Shown one piece after another: positions 44,051 through 52,638 of a DNA stretch of 64,000 nt. The DNA comes from Peptoniphilus_E sp964345555 (lineage in GTDB: Bacteria > Bacillota > Clostridia > Tissierellales > Peptoniphilaceae). The position numbers were made by a program, and so were the translations under genes. The notes beneath the pieces were generated by a model that worked only from the letters and a program-made list of their open reading frames with translations, searched no databases and was not told the DNA's origin. Each line of letters begins with the position of its first letter. Position 1 is the first letter of the stretch. The DNA is taken from assembly GCA_964345555.1 (NCBI GenBank), contig CAYFRD010000004.1, positions 1 to 64,000 of the forward strand, written 5' to 3'.

Positions 44051-44370
44051 GGTTATTCCTCAAATCTATGTTATTGTGCGATTTATCATTCCTACCACCA
44101 GCATAGCTGGTGGTAGGAATGATTCAACTTCTTAATAATAAATTTCCTATTATTCAGCTATGCACTTATAAATCAAATTCTTTTTTAATCTTTTATAATT
44201 TTCTTGTAACCTTGTTCTTCAAAATTTACAAATTGAACTCACCAAGATTTAAAAACTCATATATATTTAGCATAACACCAAAATTTTAATTTATTCATAA
44301 AAAGCATTTAAGAAATCTAAATACTATGGCTTATTCTTAATAAAGACAATTGAGTGTTCAAAAAATATGG
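44051..44370. other. 320-bp intergenic region between the M20 and RpiR genes
   Basis: It holds the 17-bp hairpin at 44086-44122 and otherwise AT-rich sequence. I see no ORF or RNA family. It should contain the promoter of the M20-to-epimerase operon and perhaps the RpiR operator, but no clear -35/-10 pair can be assigned. Confidence 0.55.
44086..44122. repeat. 17-bp perfect hairpin with 3-nt loop
   Basis: Arms TCATTCCTACCACCAGC (44086-44102) and its exact complement (44106-44122) around ATA. It is GC-richer than its surroundings. On the minus strand no T-run follows. It lies 36 nt before the M20 start codon. Confidence 0.8.
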
Positions 44371-45216
44371 CTAATCATAATATAAATTTAAATCTTCAGT
44401 TATAATATCATTTCTATTCATTCTATCAATTGATTTATTCCCAATAATATTAGATAAAGTCATTATAATGGCATTTATTGTCGTTATAGTAGCTACATTT
44501 GTAAATGTATTATTACTATTGACTGCCGTTAGCACAATATCACTTTTCTCAGCTATTGGAGATATTTTAAAATCAGTTAAAGATATTACTTTAAGATTTC
44601 TATCTTTAAAATATGAAATTAACTTTATAGTTAAATTTGTATATTTAGAATAACTTATTGCAAATAATAAATCTTTTTCATTTAACTCTTGAAGTTTAAA
44701 AGAAATGTCATCATTTATATTTTCAAGTAAAAATACATTCGATGTAATCTCGCATAACATATAATACATGAATAATGCCGCAGATCTTGATGTCCTTGAG
44801 CCTAATATATAAATTTTATTTGAATCATTCATAAGTCTAGCTGCATATTCTATGTTAATTTTTAATTCATCTGAATATAGGTGTTCTAAAGAATTTATTG
44901 CATATTCTATTTCTGAAAATAAAATATTATCAGAAATAGAACTAATGTTTCTTTTTATTTCTTCAAACGGTTGCACTCTACTAGGTAATATTAATCTAAA
45001 AGCTTTTTGTAATTCACTAAAATTCTCATATCCTATAGCTTTTGAAAATCTACTAACTGTTGATAAACTTATATTTGTATTTTCTTCTATGTTTTGTAAT
45101 GTAACAAATGGAATTTCTTCAGGATATTTAATTAAATAATCCGCAACAATCTTATGACTCTTAGAAAAATTATTATAATTATTTTTTATTTTTTGTATTA
45201 TATCTACTTCTTTCAT
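44371..45216 (-). CDS. MurR/RpiR-family transcriptional regulator
   Basis: A 281-residue regulator. The N-terminal HTH (about 1-75) has YNNFSKSHKIVADYLIKYPEEIPFVTLQNIEENTNISLSTVSRFSKAIGY. The C-terminal SIS domain (about 105-270) has KIYILGSRTSRSAALFMYYML and FAISYSKYTNLTIKLISYF, a sugar-phosphate-type effector pocket. The ATG at 45216 is chosen, with GGTGA upstream. RpiR proteins such as MurR respond to amino-sugar phosphates, which fits control of muropeptide salvage by the adjacent cluster. Confidence 0.88.
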   Translation of the reverse strand: MKEVDIIQKIKNNYNNFSKSHKIVADYLIKYPEEIPFVTLQNIEENTNISLSTVSRFSKAIGYENFSELQKAFRLILPSRVQPFEEIKRNISSISDNILFSEIEYAINSLEHLYSDELKINIEYAARLMNDSNKIYILGSRTSRSAALFMYYMLCEITSNVFLLENINDDISFKLQELNEKDLLFAISYSKYTNLTIKLISYFKDRNLKVISLTDFKISPIAEKSDIVLTAVNSNNTFTNVATITTINAIIMTLSNIIGNKSIDRMNRNDIITEDLNLYYD

Positions 45217-45414
45217 TTTTATCACCAAATTAATTATACCATGTACAACCCACGCCTTCTTTATCGATTTATTTAAATAGAAGTTTATCACACTAACTAT
45301 GTTATTTTAATAAAAATAAAAAATATTTATTATTTCATATTAATATGAAATTTTTTTATTATTTTAAAATTATATTATATTTTTACTAAACTATAATTTT
45401 ACTAAAAATATAAT

Positions 45415-45450
45415 ATAAAAAGGAACAAGTAGAAATTGTACTTGTTCCTT
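45415..45450 (-). terminator. Terminator of hgdC-hgdA-hgdB
   Basis: A 12-bp perfect stem (AAGGAACAAGTA with TACTTGTTCCTT, 7-nt loop) and a TTTTATATT tail on the minus strand, 34 bp after the hgdB stop. Confidence 0.85.
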
Positions 45451-45484
45451 GAACTAGCATTTTTATATTTAATTTATGAAATTT

Positions 45485-46633
45485 TTAAATTCTATTTAAT
45501 TGAACTATTTCATTGAATGTTTCAAGTTGTGTTTTGACTTGTCCGAAGTCTACCATTTGTTGGTCATATCCCATTTTTATAAGGGGTATACCGGCTTCTT
45601 CAAAGGCTCTCTTCAATGATGGATATTCCATTTCTTCAGTGTCGTTGAAGTTCATCATGAACAGCAGACATCCGTCGGCATTTGTTTTCTTTGCCAAGTC
45701 TACTACATATGCGGGTCTCTTCCAGATATCGGGATCATAAAGTATCGGATCTTCGTCCATTCTTGCAAATTGATCTGCAAGTGCAAGCATTGGATCTTCT
45801 ATTGATGTATCAACATCTACCTTCAGTCCTCTTGATTCTGATGCTACATCATCACCTACTATACATACTTTGTATTCGTCAAAGATTTCAAGAAGTCCTG
45901 GGTTGTCCGTGATTACTCCTGATGTTATGACTCTTACTCCATCCCAATCTTCTTCAGGCATTTCTTTTAAAATTGCGTTTATTTTCTTTAGGTATTCGGA
46001 ATGTTCGTCTTTAAGCATATGGTAGCCTGCTTTTAGAACTCTACATCTGTCCGATGCTTTTATTGTTTGAGGATGAGTTGCTGCAAGCTCGATGAATTCT
46101 CTTTTCAGTGCTCTGTTTTCGTTGTAGACTTCAAAAGCTTCTTTTAGTTTTTCATCTGTTATTTCTACTTCACAGGCTTCTTCAAGTTCTTTTTTAGCTT
46201 TGTCGAAGATTCTTGCGTTGTATTCTTTGCCGAAGTCTTCTTTTCTGTGTTGTCCGTGGTTTATAAATACCATGGGGATTTTTCTTCCGGCTGATACCTT
46301 GTAGTTTTGTGACAACGGTCTTAGTGTGTCATCAAGTGTTGTAAGCATTGATGCTGAAAGCCCATCTAATGATCCGTCAAGTGCCATTTCGAGGCATCTT
46401 AATGCCAATGAATAGTAAAATGTCGGGAAGTAATTTTTAGCCAAGTCAATTGGTCCTTGTCCGCCCCATACTCCTATGGGTACAAGTCCTCCGGCATATA
46501 TTATTTCTTCCGGTGCATAGTATGGAAAGACTCCTACGCATTTTTTTCCTTCTGAAAGGTATTTGTCTATTTGTTCTCTTTGATTTTCAGCAATGTGATT
46601 TAATTTATCTACTAATTCTCTTATTTCGCTCAT
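45485..46633 (-). CDS. hgdB: (R)-2-hydroxyglutaryl-CoA dehydratase beta subunit
   Basis: A 382-residue subunit of the radical dehydratase forming glutaconyl-CoA. It has GKKCVGVFPYYAPEEIIYAGGLVPIGVWGGQGPIDLAKNYFP, FINHGQHRKEDFG, RVITSGVITDNPGLLEIFDEYKVCIVGDD and a C-terminal NADGCLLFMMNFNDTEEMEYPSLKRAFEEAGIPLIKMGYDQQ. Cysteines at about 28, 79, 257 and 346 are candidates for its [4Fe-4S] ligands. It lies 14 nt after hgdA. Order and length match the Acidaminococcus type of enzyme. Confidence 0.95.
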   Translation of the reverse strand: MSEIRELVDKLNHIAENQREQIDKYLSEGKKCVGVFPYYAPEEIIYAGGLVPIGVWGGQGPIDLAKNYFPTFYYSLALRCLEMALDGSLDGLSASMLTTLDDTLRPLSQNYKVSAGRKIPMVFINHGQHRKEDFGKEYNARIFDKAKKELEEACEVEITDEKLKEAFEVYNENRALKREFIELAATHPQTIKASDRCRVLKAGYHMLKDEHSEYLKKINAILKEMPEEDWDGVRVITSGVITDNPGLLEIFDEYKVCIVGDDVASESRGLKVDVDTSIEDPMLALADQFARMDEDPILYDPDIWKRPAYVVDLAKKTNADGCLLFMMNFNDTEEMEYPSLKRAFEEAGIPLIKMGYDQQMVDFGQVKTQLETFNEIVQLNRI

Positions 46634-46647
46634 CTGTGCACCCCCGA

Positions 46648-47973
46648 TTAAATAGTTGCCTTTGACCAGTCTGTTTCTTTGGTGTTTTCAAAGTTTGTGT
46701 AGACTTCTTCGCCCTTAGCTTCTCTTTCGGCTTTTCTTTCGTCCATAATTTCTACTAACCCTTGAACTCTGGTGTTATATTGTTCTGCCGAGAAATTTCT
46801 TTCATCTGCTTGGTCGCCGTCAAAGTGAACTACAGGAATGTCAAGATCTTCTTTCCATCTTCTTTCTATTTCAGGCATTGCTCCCGACCAAGGTTTACAG
46901 CTTCTGTTGTAGTTTACAAGTGCTCCGCTTATGCCGTTTTCTTTGGCCATGGTTTCTCTCCATTCAACTCCGTCTTCAATACATACTGAGCAGGGAGCCT
47001 TGCAATATGCAGCTGCCATTTCTCTTACTCCGTTGTATCTAAATCCGAATGCAGGTGCATATACTACTGCTGTTACATTTACTCCGCTGTTCTTTAGAGG
47101 TTCAAAGAGCGGTCTAAGTGCCGGCCAACAGGGTATTCCTTCAAATAGGATTCTGTGTTCTTCAGGATATTCCCAAGTGGATGTGCCTTCTCTTACTGAT
47201 TGTTCAAATTCTTCTGCCAGAAGTTCAAATCCTTCTGCTGCTCTTATATCACATCTTGCCGCAACTATGTCAGCCATGTGGTTGAACAGGTCGAATCCTG
47301 AAAGTGGAGATGGTTTATACTTCATGTATGAGCAAGCTTTCAACCATGCTGCAGCTGTTCTGTTAGCAATGTTACAAGCTTCTTCGAATTTTTCTTCATG
47401 GAATTTCTTGCCTGTTAAATCTTCCAGTTGTTTTATAGCGTATTCAAATTGTTTTACAAGATAATCCACTTTTTCTTCCGGTACATCAACGGTGTTTTGG
47501 AATGGTATATCTATCATTATCATAGGAATGTTGTGCATTCTCGCTATGTTTTCATACCATTTAGTCATCATGTTACAAATATTGTTACAGCAAAGAACGA
47601 AGTCCGGTTGAGGCATTTTTCTTGCATCTGTGGGTTCGCCCGCAGCAAATGCAAGAGAAATTCTTGCGTAACCGCAAATGTCGTTGTCATATCCCATGTC
47701 TTCAGCAGCTTGGCAAAGTCTTAAACCGTCTTTTTTTGCAGCTGTTGTAGCAGCGTGATTTTCAGGATAAACTACTTGAAGATCAAAAGCTTTAGCAAGC
47801 TCTATGGGAAACTTTGAAGATGACCAACCAACCAGTTCTCCTCTTTGTTTCGCATCCCACGCATCACCATAAACCGCATCTACTACGTCACGAAGTACTT
47901 GAGCTGCAGGTTTATGTCCTTCTATCGGTCTCGGTTTTTTTCCAGGTATTTTTTCTAATACTTTTTTAGCCAT
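46648..47973 (-). CDS. hgdA: (R)-2-hydroxyglutaryl-CoA dehydratase alpha subunit
   Basis: A 441-residue alpha subunit. It has KPRPIEGHKPAAQVLRDVVDAVYGDAWDAKQRGELVGWSSSKFP, FVLCCNNICNMMTKWYEN, RILFEGIPCWPALRPLFEPLKN and CKAPCSVCIEDGVEWRETMAKENGISGALVNYNRSCKPWSGAMPEIERRW. The cysteine-rich segments hold the [4Fe-4S] cluster. Together with HgdB it dehydrates 2-hydroxyglutaryl-CoA after one-electron injection by HgdC. It is the central gene of hgdC-A-B. Confidence 0.96.
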   Translation of the reverse strand: MAKKVLEKIPGKKPRPIEGHKPAAQVLRDVVDAVYGDAWDAKQRGELVGWSSSKFPIELAKAFDLQVVYPENHAATTAAKKDGLRLCQAAEDMGYDNDICGYARISLAFAAGEPTDARKMPQPDFVLCCNNICNMMTKWYENIARMHNIPMIMIDIPFQNTVDVPEEKVDYLVKQFEYAIKQLEDLTGKKFHEEKFEEACNIANRTAAAWLKACSYMKYKPSPLSGFDLFNHMADIVAARCDIRAAEGFELLAEEFEQSVREGTSTWEYPEEHRILFEGIPCWPALRPLFEPLKNSGVNVTAVVYAPAFGFRYNGVREMAAAYCKAPCSVCIEDGVEWRETMAKENGISGALVNYNRSCKPWSGAMPEIERRWKEDLDIPVVHFDGDQADERNFSAEQYNTRVQGLVEIMDERKAEREAKGEEVYTNFENTKETDWSKATI

Positions 47974-48004
47974 TTTGTCCTCCTAAAATTCTAAAAAATT
48001 TAAC

Positions 48005-48823
48005 TTACTTGCTTTCAACTTTAGATTTTCTTTTGTTTTGCATAACCTTTTGATGTGCAAATATAGCAGCTCCGAGAGCTCCGTTTAATTGACAGTACTC
48101 TGATGTGTAGATTTTGTGTCCGGTGTTTTTTTCAAGAGCTCTTACCATACCTTTGTTAAGAGCAACTCCTCCTGTCATTACAACGTCGTCCTTCAAGCCT
48201 ACTCTCTTCGCCAAAGAACCTACTCTTGATGCTATGGATTGATGAATACCCTTTACAATGTCTTCAATTTTAGTTCCTTGAGCAAGTTGTGATATAACTT
48301 CAGACTCTGCAAAAACCGTGCAGGTAGATGAAATAGTTACATCAAGTGTGGATTTCTTATCCAGCTCTTCAAGCTGTGAAATATCCACTTCCAAAACCCT
48401 CGCTATTACATCCAAAAATCTTCCCGTGCCGGCAGCACATTTATCATTCATTACGAAGTTTTCAAGTACACCGCCATCACCGATCTTCAGCGCCTTGGCA
48501 TCCTGACCGCCTATGTCTATGATTGTATGCACCCTTGGAAACAGGAAGTATGCTCCCTTGGCATGACATGATAATTCAGACATTTGAAAATCCGCTTCTT
48601 CAAGTGAATTTCTACCGTATCCTGTAGCTGTCACAAAATCTATATCGTCCAGGGTAAGATTTGTCTTTTCAAGAACTGCACTTATGGCTCTTGACGGTCC
48701 TGATGTTCCTGCTCCGACATCTATTACAGCATGTCCCATTATCTCTTTTCCGTTTTTTAATATTAACCCTTTGGAAGCTGTTGAACCGACGTCAACGCCC
48801 ATGGTATATATTGTATCTCCCAT
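48005..48823 (-). CDS. hgdC: 2-hydroxyglutaryl-CoA dehydratase activator (archerase)
   Basis: A 272-residue ASKHA-fold ATPase that shoots one electron into HgdAB at the cost of ATP. It has MGVDVGSTASKGLIL, DIGGQDAKALKIG and VMTGGVALNKGMV. The homodimeric [4Fe-4S] cluster would be held by Cys129 (NDKCAAGTGRF) and Cys168 (SSTCTVFAESEV), both conserved. It has its own promoter behind the gcdA terminator. It precedes hgdA by 31 nt. Confidence 0.96.
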   Translation of the reverse strand: MGDTIYTMGVDVGSTASKGLILKNGKEIMGHAVIDVGAGTSGPSRAISAVLEKTNLTLDDIDFVTATGYGRNSLEEADFQMSELSCHAKGAYFLFPRVHTIIDIGGQDAKALKIGDGGVLENFVMNDKCAAGTGRFLDVIARVLEVDISQLEELDKKSTLDVTISSTCTVFAESEVISQLAQGTKIEDIVKGIHQSIASRVGSLAKRVGLKDDVVMTGGVALNKGMVRALEKNTGHKIYTSEYCQLNGALGAAIFAHQKVMQNKRKSKVESK

Positions 48824-48872
48824 AACTACCTCTTTTTAATTTATTTTATAAATTACACAAACATACACATTT

Positions 48873-48901
48873 ATTGTACTATTAAAGGCTATAAAAGTCA
48901 A
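48873..48901 (-). promoter_or_regulatory. Internal promoter of hgdC-A-B
   Basis: TTGACT (48896-48901), 17-bp spacer, TACAAT (48873-48878) on the minus strand, immediately downstream of the gcdA terminator and about 50 bp before hgdC. Confidence 0.75.
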
Positions 48902-48926
48902 AAATTTGATGACACAATCATTCTAT

Positions 48927-48952
48927 AAAAATAGAGCAGGGTATCCTGCTCC
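48927..48952 (-). terminator. Terminator between gcdA and hgdC
   Basis: GAGCAGG/CCTGCTC stem (48934-48951) with a 4-nt loop and a TATTTTTATAG tail on the minus strand. It divides the pathway cluster into two transcription units. Confidence 0.82.
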
Positions 48953-48974
48953 ATTAATATTTGTTCTTTAATTT

Positions 48975-50753
48975 TTATTTTTTGAAAACATTGTCGAAGT
49001 CACGAATTGTTCTCGGTAACAACATTTGATGGAACGGACAAATTGCATCAGGATTTTGATAGCAGCTTTCTGTAAATGCCAAGATGTAGTTTCTAAGCAT
49101 GTTCATATTTACTATTTCATCTACAAGACCAAGTACCGCACAAGCCTTGGGAGATGACATGTCCGCATAGCGTTGAATTAACTCGTTCATCTTATCTATT
49201 GTGGGTTGAAGGTCCTTACCTGCTTTTTTGTCCTTTGCCAGTCTTCTTGAGTACATTGCAACTGCTGCTGTTTCAGAGTTCATTACGTTGATTTCCGTAG
49301 TAGCTGTTCCCAAGCTGAATGCGTTGGTATCATTTCCTTGCGGTCCGCCAAGTACATAGTGAGCTGCTGCTGTTCCTCTTCTAAGAGTGATTTCCAATTG
49401 AGGAATGTCAGAATTTTGAATGGAGTAGATCAATGATTGTCCAAGTCCTAAAAGTTCAGCTCTTTCCGCATCATCGCCTACATCTATACCTGTGGTATCT
49501 TGAAGCCATACTATAGGCAGCTTATCTCTTGAGCAAAGTGTTACGAATTCATTCATCTTGATAAGGCCTTGTCTGTACAGTTTTCCGCCTATACCTATGG
49601 CTTTTTCCTTGTATTCAGGATAGTTCATAAGGAATCCTTGAGCATTCGCAACTACACCTACAAGCAATCCGCCTACCTTTGCAAGTCCTGTTACCATTTC
49701 AGGACCGTATCCCTTTTTGTATTCCATAAATTCAGAACCGTCAAATAATCTTGACATTACATCGTAAATGTCATAAGTTTTCTTGGAATTTGCAGGGATT
49801 ATTGAATACATATCGTTTACGTCGAAAGCTGGATTCTTAGGATCGTCAACTCTGAAGAATTCCAAGTTGTAAGCCGGAAGCATGTCCATGTACTTCTTGA
49901 TTCCTTCTATAACGCCTTCTTCTTCTACATATACTTCTCTGAAGAATCCTGTTTCTGCAAAGTGAACACCCACCGCTCCCGGAGGAGTTACTTTTTTAAC
50001 GTTCATTGTAGCATCTGCTATTTGGTTTGCGCCTTCTTCGTCGATGTATCCCTTGGGATTCATTCCTCCAAGTATTCCGGCTCCGCCAACTGCCATGTTG
50101 GCATCTTTGTGAGCTATAAGGATTGTGGGGGAAATTGAGTGATATCCGCCACCAGCCGGGTTAGTTCCATAAATTCCTACGATTACAGGTACTCCCATTT
50201 GGTTGAGTTCGGAGTTTCTGTAGAAAGGAGTTCCTCCTCCTCTTCTGTTAGGATAAACTTTCTCTTGAACGTCAAGCTTAACTCCTGAACAGTTGAGTAC
50301 GTATACTAGCGGAATTCTAAGTCTTTTAGCAGTATCGGAAGCACGAAGCAGGTTGTCCGCTTGTCCGGGAATCCATGCTCCTGCCAATTTTTTATTATCT
50401 GATGCTATGATCAAAGCCCATTTGCCGTTTATTCTTCCAAGTCCTTTGATGATACCTGTTGAACCGTGGTCGTTGCCTTCCGGATTATACAGTGAGTTAA
50501 GAGGACACCAAGTTCCTTCGTCTACAAGTGCATAAAGACGTTGTAGAGCTGTCCATTCTCCTCCTGCATTTACCTTTTCATCAGGTTTTCCTGCGGCTTG
50601 AGCTACTCTGATGGCTTCTGCCAATTCTTCTTCTATTTTTCTTATCGCTTCGATATTTTCAGCGTAAAATGCGTCTTGTTGTTCAGATCTCTTTAACGGT
50701 TGACCTATTACCGTCATATTTTTAAAATATGAATTCATAGAATAGTTACTCAT
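48975..50753 (-). CDS. gcdA: Glutaconyl-CoA decarboxylase alpha subunit (carboxyltransferase)
   Basis: A 592-residue carboxyltransferase moving CO2 from glutaconyl-CoA to biotin. It has EWTALQRLYALVDEGTWCPLNSLYNPEGND, PLVYVLNCSGVKLDVQEKVYPNRRGGGTPFYRN, GGMNPKGYIDEEGANQIADATM and LRRGTAAAHYVLGGPQGNDTNAFSLGTATTEINVM, the two crotonase-like domains of the Acidaminococcus enzyme. It lies after gctB in the operon, matching the classical gctA-gctB-gcdA order. Confidence 0.96.
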   Translation of the reverse strand: MSNYSMNSYFKNMTVIGQPLKRSEQQDAFYAENIEAIRKIEEELAEAIRVAQAAGKPDEKVNAGGEWTALQRLYALVDEGTWCPLNSLYNPEGNDHGSTGIIKGLGRINGKWALIIASDNKKLAGAWIPGQADNLLRASDTAKRLRIPLVYVLNCSGVKLDVQEKVYPNRRGGGTPFYRNSELNQMGVPVIVGIYGTNPAGGGYHSISPTILIAHKDANMAVGGAGILGGMNPKGYIDEEGANQIADATMNVKKVTPPGAVGVHFAETGFFREVYVEEEGVIEGIKKYMDMLPAYNLEFFRVDDPKNPAFDVNDMYSIIPANSKKTYDIYDVMSRLFDGSEFMEYKKGYGPEMVTGLAKVGGLLVGVVANAQGFLMNYPEYKEKAIGIGGKLYRQGLIKMNEFVTLCSRDKLPIVWLQDTTGIDVGDDAERAELLGLGQSLIYSIQNSDIPQLEITLRRGTAAAHYVLGGPQGNDTNAFSLGTATTEINVMNSETAAVAMYSRRLAKDKKAGKDLQPTIDKMNELIQRYADMSSPKACAVLGLVDEIVNMNMLRNYILAFTESCYQNPDAICPFHQMLLPRTIRDFDNVFKK

Positions 50754-50768
50754 AGTATCTCCTTTAAA

Positions 50769-51563
50769 TTATTCACGTGGAATTTTAATAAAAGCTTCGC
50801 CCGGGTCAATTTCTTCTCTGATAAGTTTGATTATATCTTCCGTAGGTTCTTCTAAAACTTCAGCCTTTGATACATCGATATCAAATCCTGTATTTTCCAG
50901 AACATCTTCCGGACTAGAGCTTGGGTAATATCCTGCAAGATACATTCTCTTAGTTTCCGGGTCAAATTTAAGTATCCCTTTATCCGTAACAACCATTTGA
51001 GGTCCTACATTTCCCGGAAGTCCAACTCTTTCTCTTCCTCCGGGGCCGTCTATCCAACCCGGTGATGTTATATAGTCAACTTTTTCCATAAATCTTCTTT
51101 TTTCATGTTGCATCATGATAATCGTATTTGTATAAGTAGCAATTCCGTTTGCTCCTCCTGAGCCTGTAAATCTTGTGGTAGGATGATTGTAATCACCTAT
51201 TACGGTAGAGTTGACATTTCCGTATGGATCGATTTGTGCTCCGCCTATAAAAGCTATCATTCTTTGTTTGTCATGTAACCATTCATTGTACTCAAATCCT
51301 ACAAATCTTGCATTTGTCCATTGTACGGCAACATGAGCTCCTAATCTGTTATCGCCTACCGACCTTGGCACTTCAATCGGAGCCGCATCCATCAATCCGC
51401 TTTCCATGATTAAATAACAGTTAGGTGCATACACTCTCTTTGCAAGAGCTGCTCCGATTAACGGAAGTCCGGTTCCCACTATTACAACTTGATCGTTCTT
51501 TATTTGTTTTCCAATAGTAACGGCTTGCATTTCTTTATTTGTATAGTTATCATATCTTGCCAT
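50769..51563 (-). CDS. gctB: Glutaconate CoA-transferase subunit B
   Basis: A 264-residue beta subunit with the catalytic glutamate at position 54 (LIMESGLMDAAPIEVPRS). Glu54 is the residue reported for the Acidaminococcus fermentans enzyme, so the count matches. It also has SGGANGIATYTNTIIMMQHEKRRFMEKVDYITSPGW. It moves CoA from acetyl-CoA to 2-hydroxyglutarate or glutaconate. It starts 2 nt after gctA. Confidence 0.96.
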   Translation of the reverse strand: MARYDNYTNKEMQAVTIGKQIKNDQVVIVGTGLPLIGAALAKRVYAPNCYLIMESGLMDAAPIEVPRSVGDNRLGAHVAVQWTNARFVGFEYNEWLHDKQRMIAFIGGAQIDPYGNVNSTVIGDYNHPTTRFTGSGGANGIATYTNTIIMMQHEKRRFMEKVDYITSPGWIDGPGGRERVGLPGNVGPQMVVTDKGILKFDPETKRMYLAGYYPSSSPEDVLENTGFDIDVSKAEVLEEPTEDIIKLIREEIDPGEAFIKIPRE

Positions 51564-51565
51564 TA

Positions 51566-52528
51566 TTATTTTTCCTCCTTCAAGACATTAGTAGCATATC
51601 CAAATCCGGGAACTTCTCTAAGACCTATAAGTCTTGTTGCTCCTAATTTATTTAGGTATTCATCGTGATCTTCAATGTCATAAGCCCATTCTTTTACGAA
51701 ATTCTTGAAGTCTTCATCGCCTTTACTTACTACATTATAATGTTTAAAGAAATCCGCATCGTAATCATAGTATCCGTAGCATTGTGACGGATGTGCTCCG
51801 AAAGGCACGTGAACTACAGCATCTACACAGAATGCAGGAATTGTGTTTTTATTAGGTTCTCTTCTTATTTCTTCATCGCTGATAAGTTCTTCACAAGTTA
51901 CTATGGTCTTTCTTGCCGCAATAGCGATGTCTACATCGTGAAATTCCGGTCCTTCAATTCTTACAGTTCCGTTTGGAGAAGCTTTTTGAACGTGAATAAT
52001 GGCAGTATCAAGTTTAGGCACCGGTGCAGCTAAAACCTTTTCTCCCTCTACGAAGGGGTTTTCAAGCTCAACGTATTTTTTGTCCGGAAGTTTCGGATGT
52101 TTTTTTCTTTCTTCTTCAGAAATTCCCCATTTATTAGCTACATCACTACCCAACATAAGCTTTACAGGTAGGAAAGAAAGTCCCAAGGATGCAGCATGAA
52201 GTCTGAGCATTTCAACGTCTTGTGAATAGTCTTCAAAAAGAATTTCGCCCTTTTCAATAGCCTTTCTAAATCTTCTTGATACGTTTGTGTATCCTGAATT
52301 TGCTGTGTAGCAGTTGATATAAGCAAGAACTCTTCCTTCACCTATTAGCATATCCCAATCTCCGCCTGCCGGTCCGGCTTCTACAATGAAATCCTTTTGA
52401 CCTTGACGAAGAATTTCGTATACTGCAGCATAGGGTTTTCTGTTAGTAGTAAATCCGCCGAAGGAAATAACATCTCCGTCCTCTACGAATTTACTTATAG
52501 CATCTTTTAAACTATAAATTTTACTCAA
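51566..52528 (-). CDS. gctA: Glutaconate CoA-transferase subunit A
   Basis: A 320-residue alpha subunit. It has YSLKDAISKFVEDGDVISFGGFTTNRKPYAAVYEILRQG, VEAGPAGGDWDMLIGEGRV, YTANSGYTNVSRRFRKAIEKGEI and VPFGAHPSQCYGYYDYDADFFKHY. It pairs with GctB in an octameric enzyme. It is separated from gcdB by 110 bp holding a stem-loop. Confidence 0.95.
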   Translation of the reverse strand: MSKIYSLKDAISKFVEDGDVISFGGFTTNRKPYAAVYEILRQGQKDFIVEAGPAGGDWDMLIGEGRVLAYINCYTANSGYTNVSRRFRKAIEKGEILFEDYSQDVEMLRLHAASLGLSFLPVKLMLGSDVANKWGISEEERKKHPKLPDKKYVELENPFVEGEKVLAAPVPKLDTAIIHVQKASPNGTVRIEGPEFHDVDIAIAARKTIVTCEELISDEEIRREPNKNTIPAFCVDAVVHVPFGAHPSQCYGYYDYDADFFKHYNVVSKGDEDFKNFVKEWAYDIEDHDEYLNKLGATRLIGLREVPGFGYATNVLKEEK

Positions 52529-52584
52529 AATAATACCTCCCTTATTAGTTTAATATCAAATATCTTAGTTTAATAATACCACAT

Positions 52585-52623
52585 AAGATAAACAATTGGA
52601 AATCCTAAAGACTTCCAATTGTT
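52585..52623 (-). terminator. Attenuator-like stem-loop between gcdB and gctA
   Basis: An 11-bp perfect stem AACAATTGGAA/TTCCAATTGTT (11-nt loop) beginning 16 bp after the gcdB stop, with a TTTATCTTAT tail. The tail is imperfect, so partial termination is likely. Confidence 0.65.
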
Positions 52624-52638
52624 TAATTTTATTAATAA

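Noticed and set aside
47428..47724. Plus-strand frame opposite hgdA
   Set aside because: It is a shadow of hgdA, with cysteine- and aromatic-rich low-complexity sequence and no start signal.
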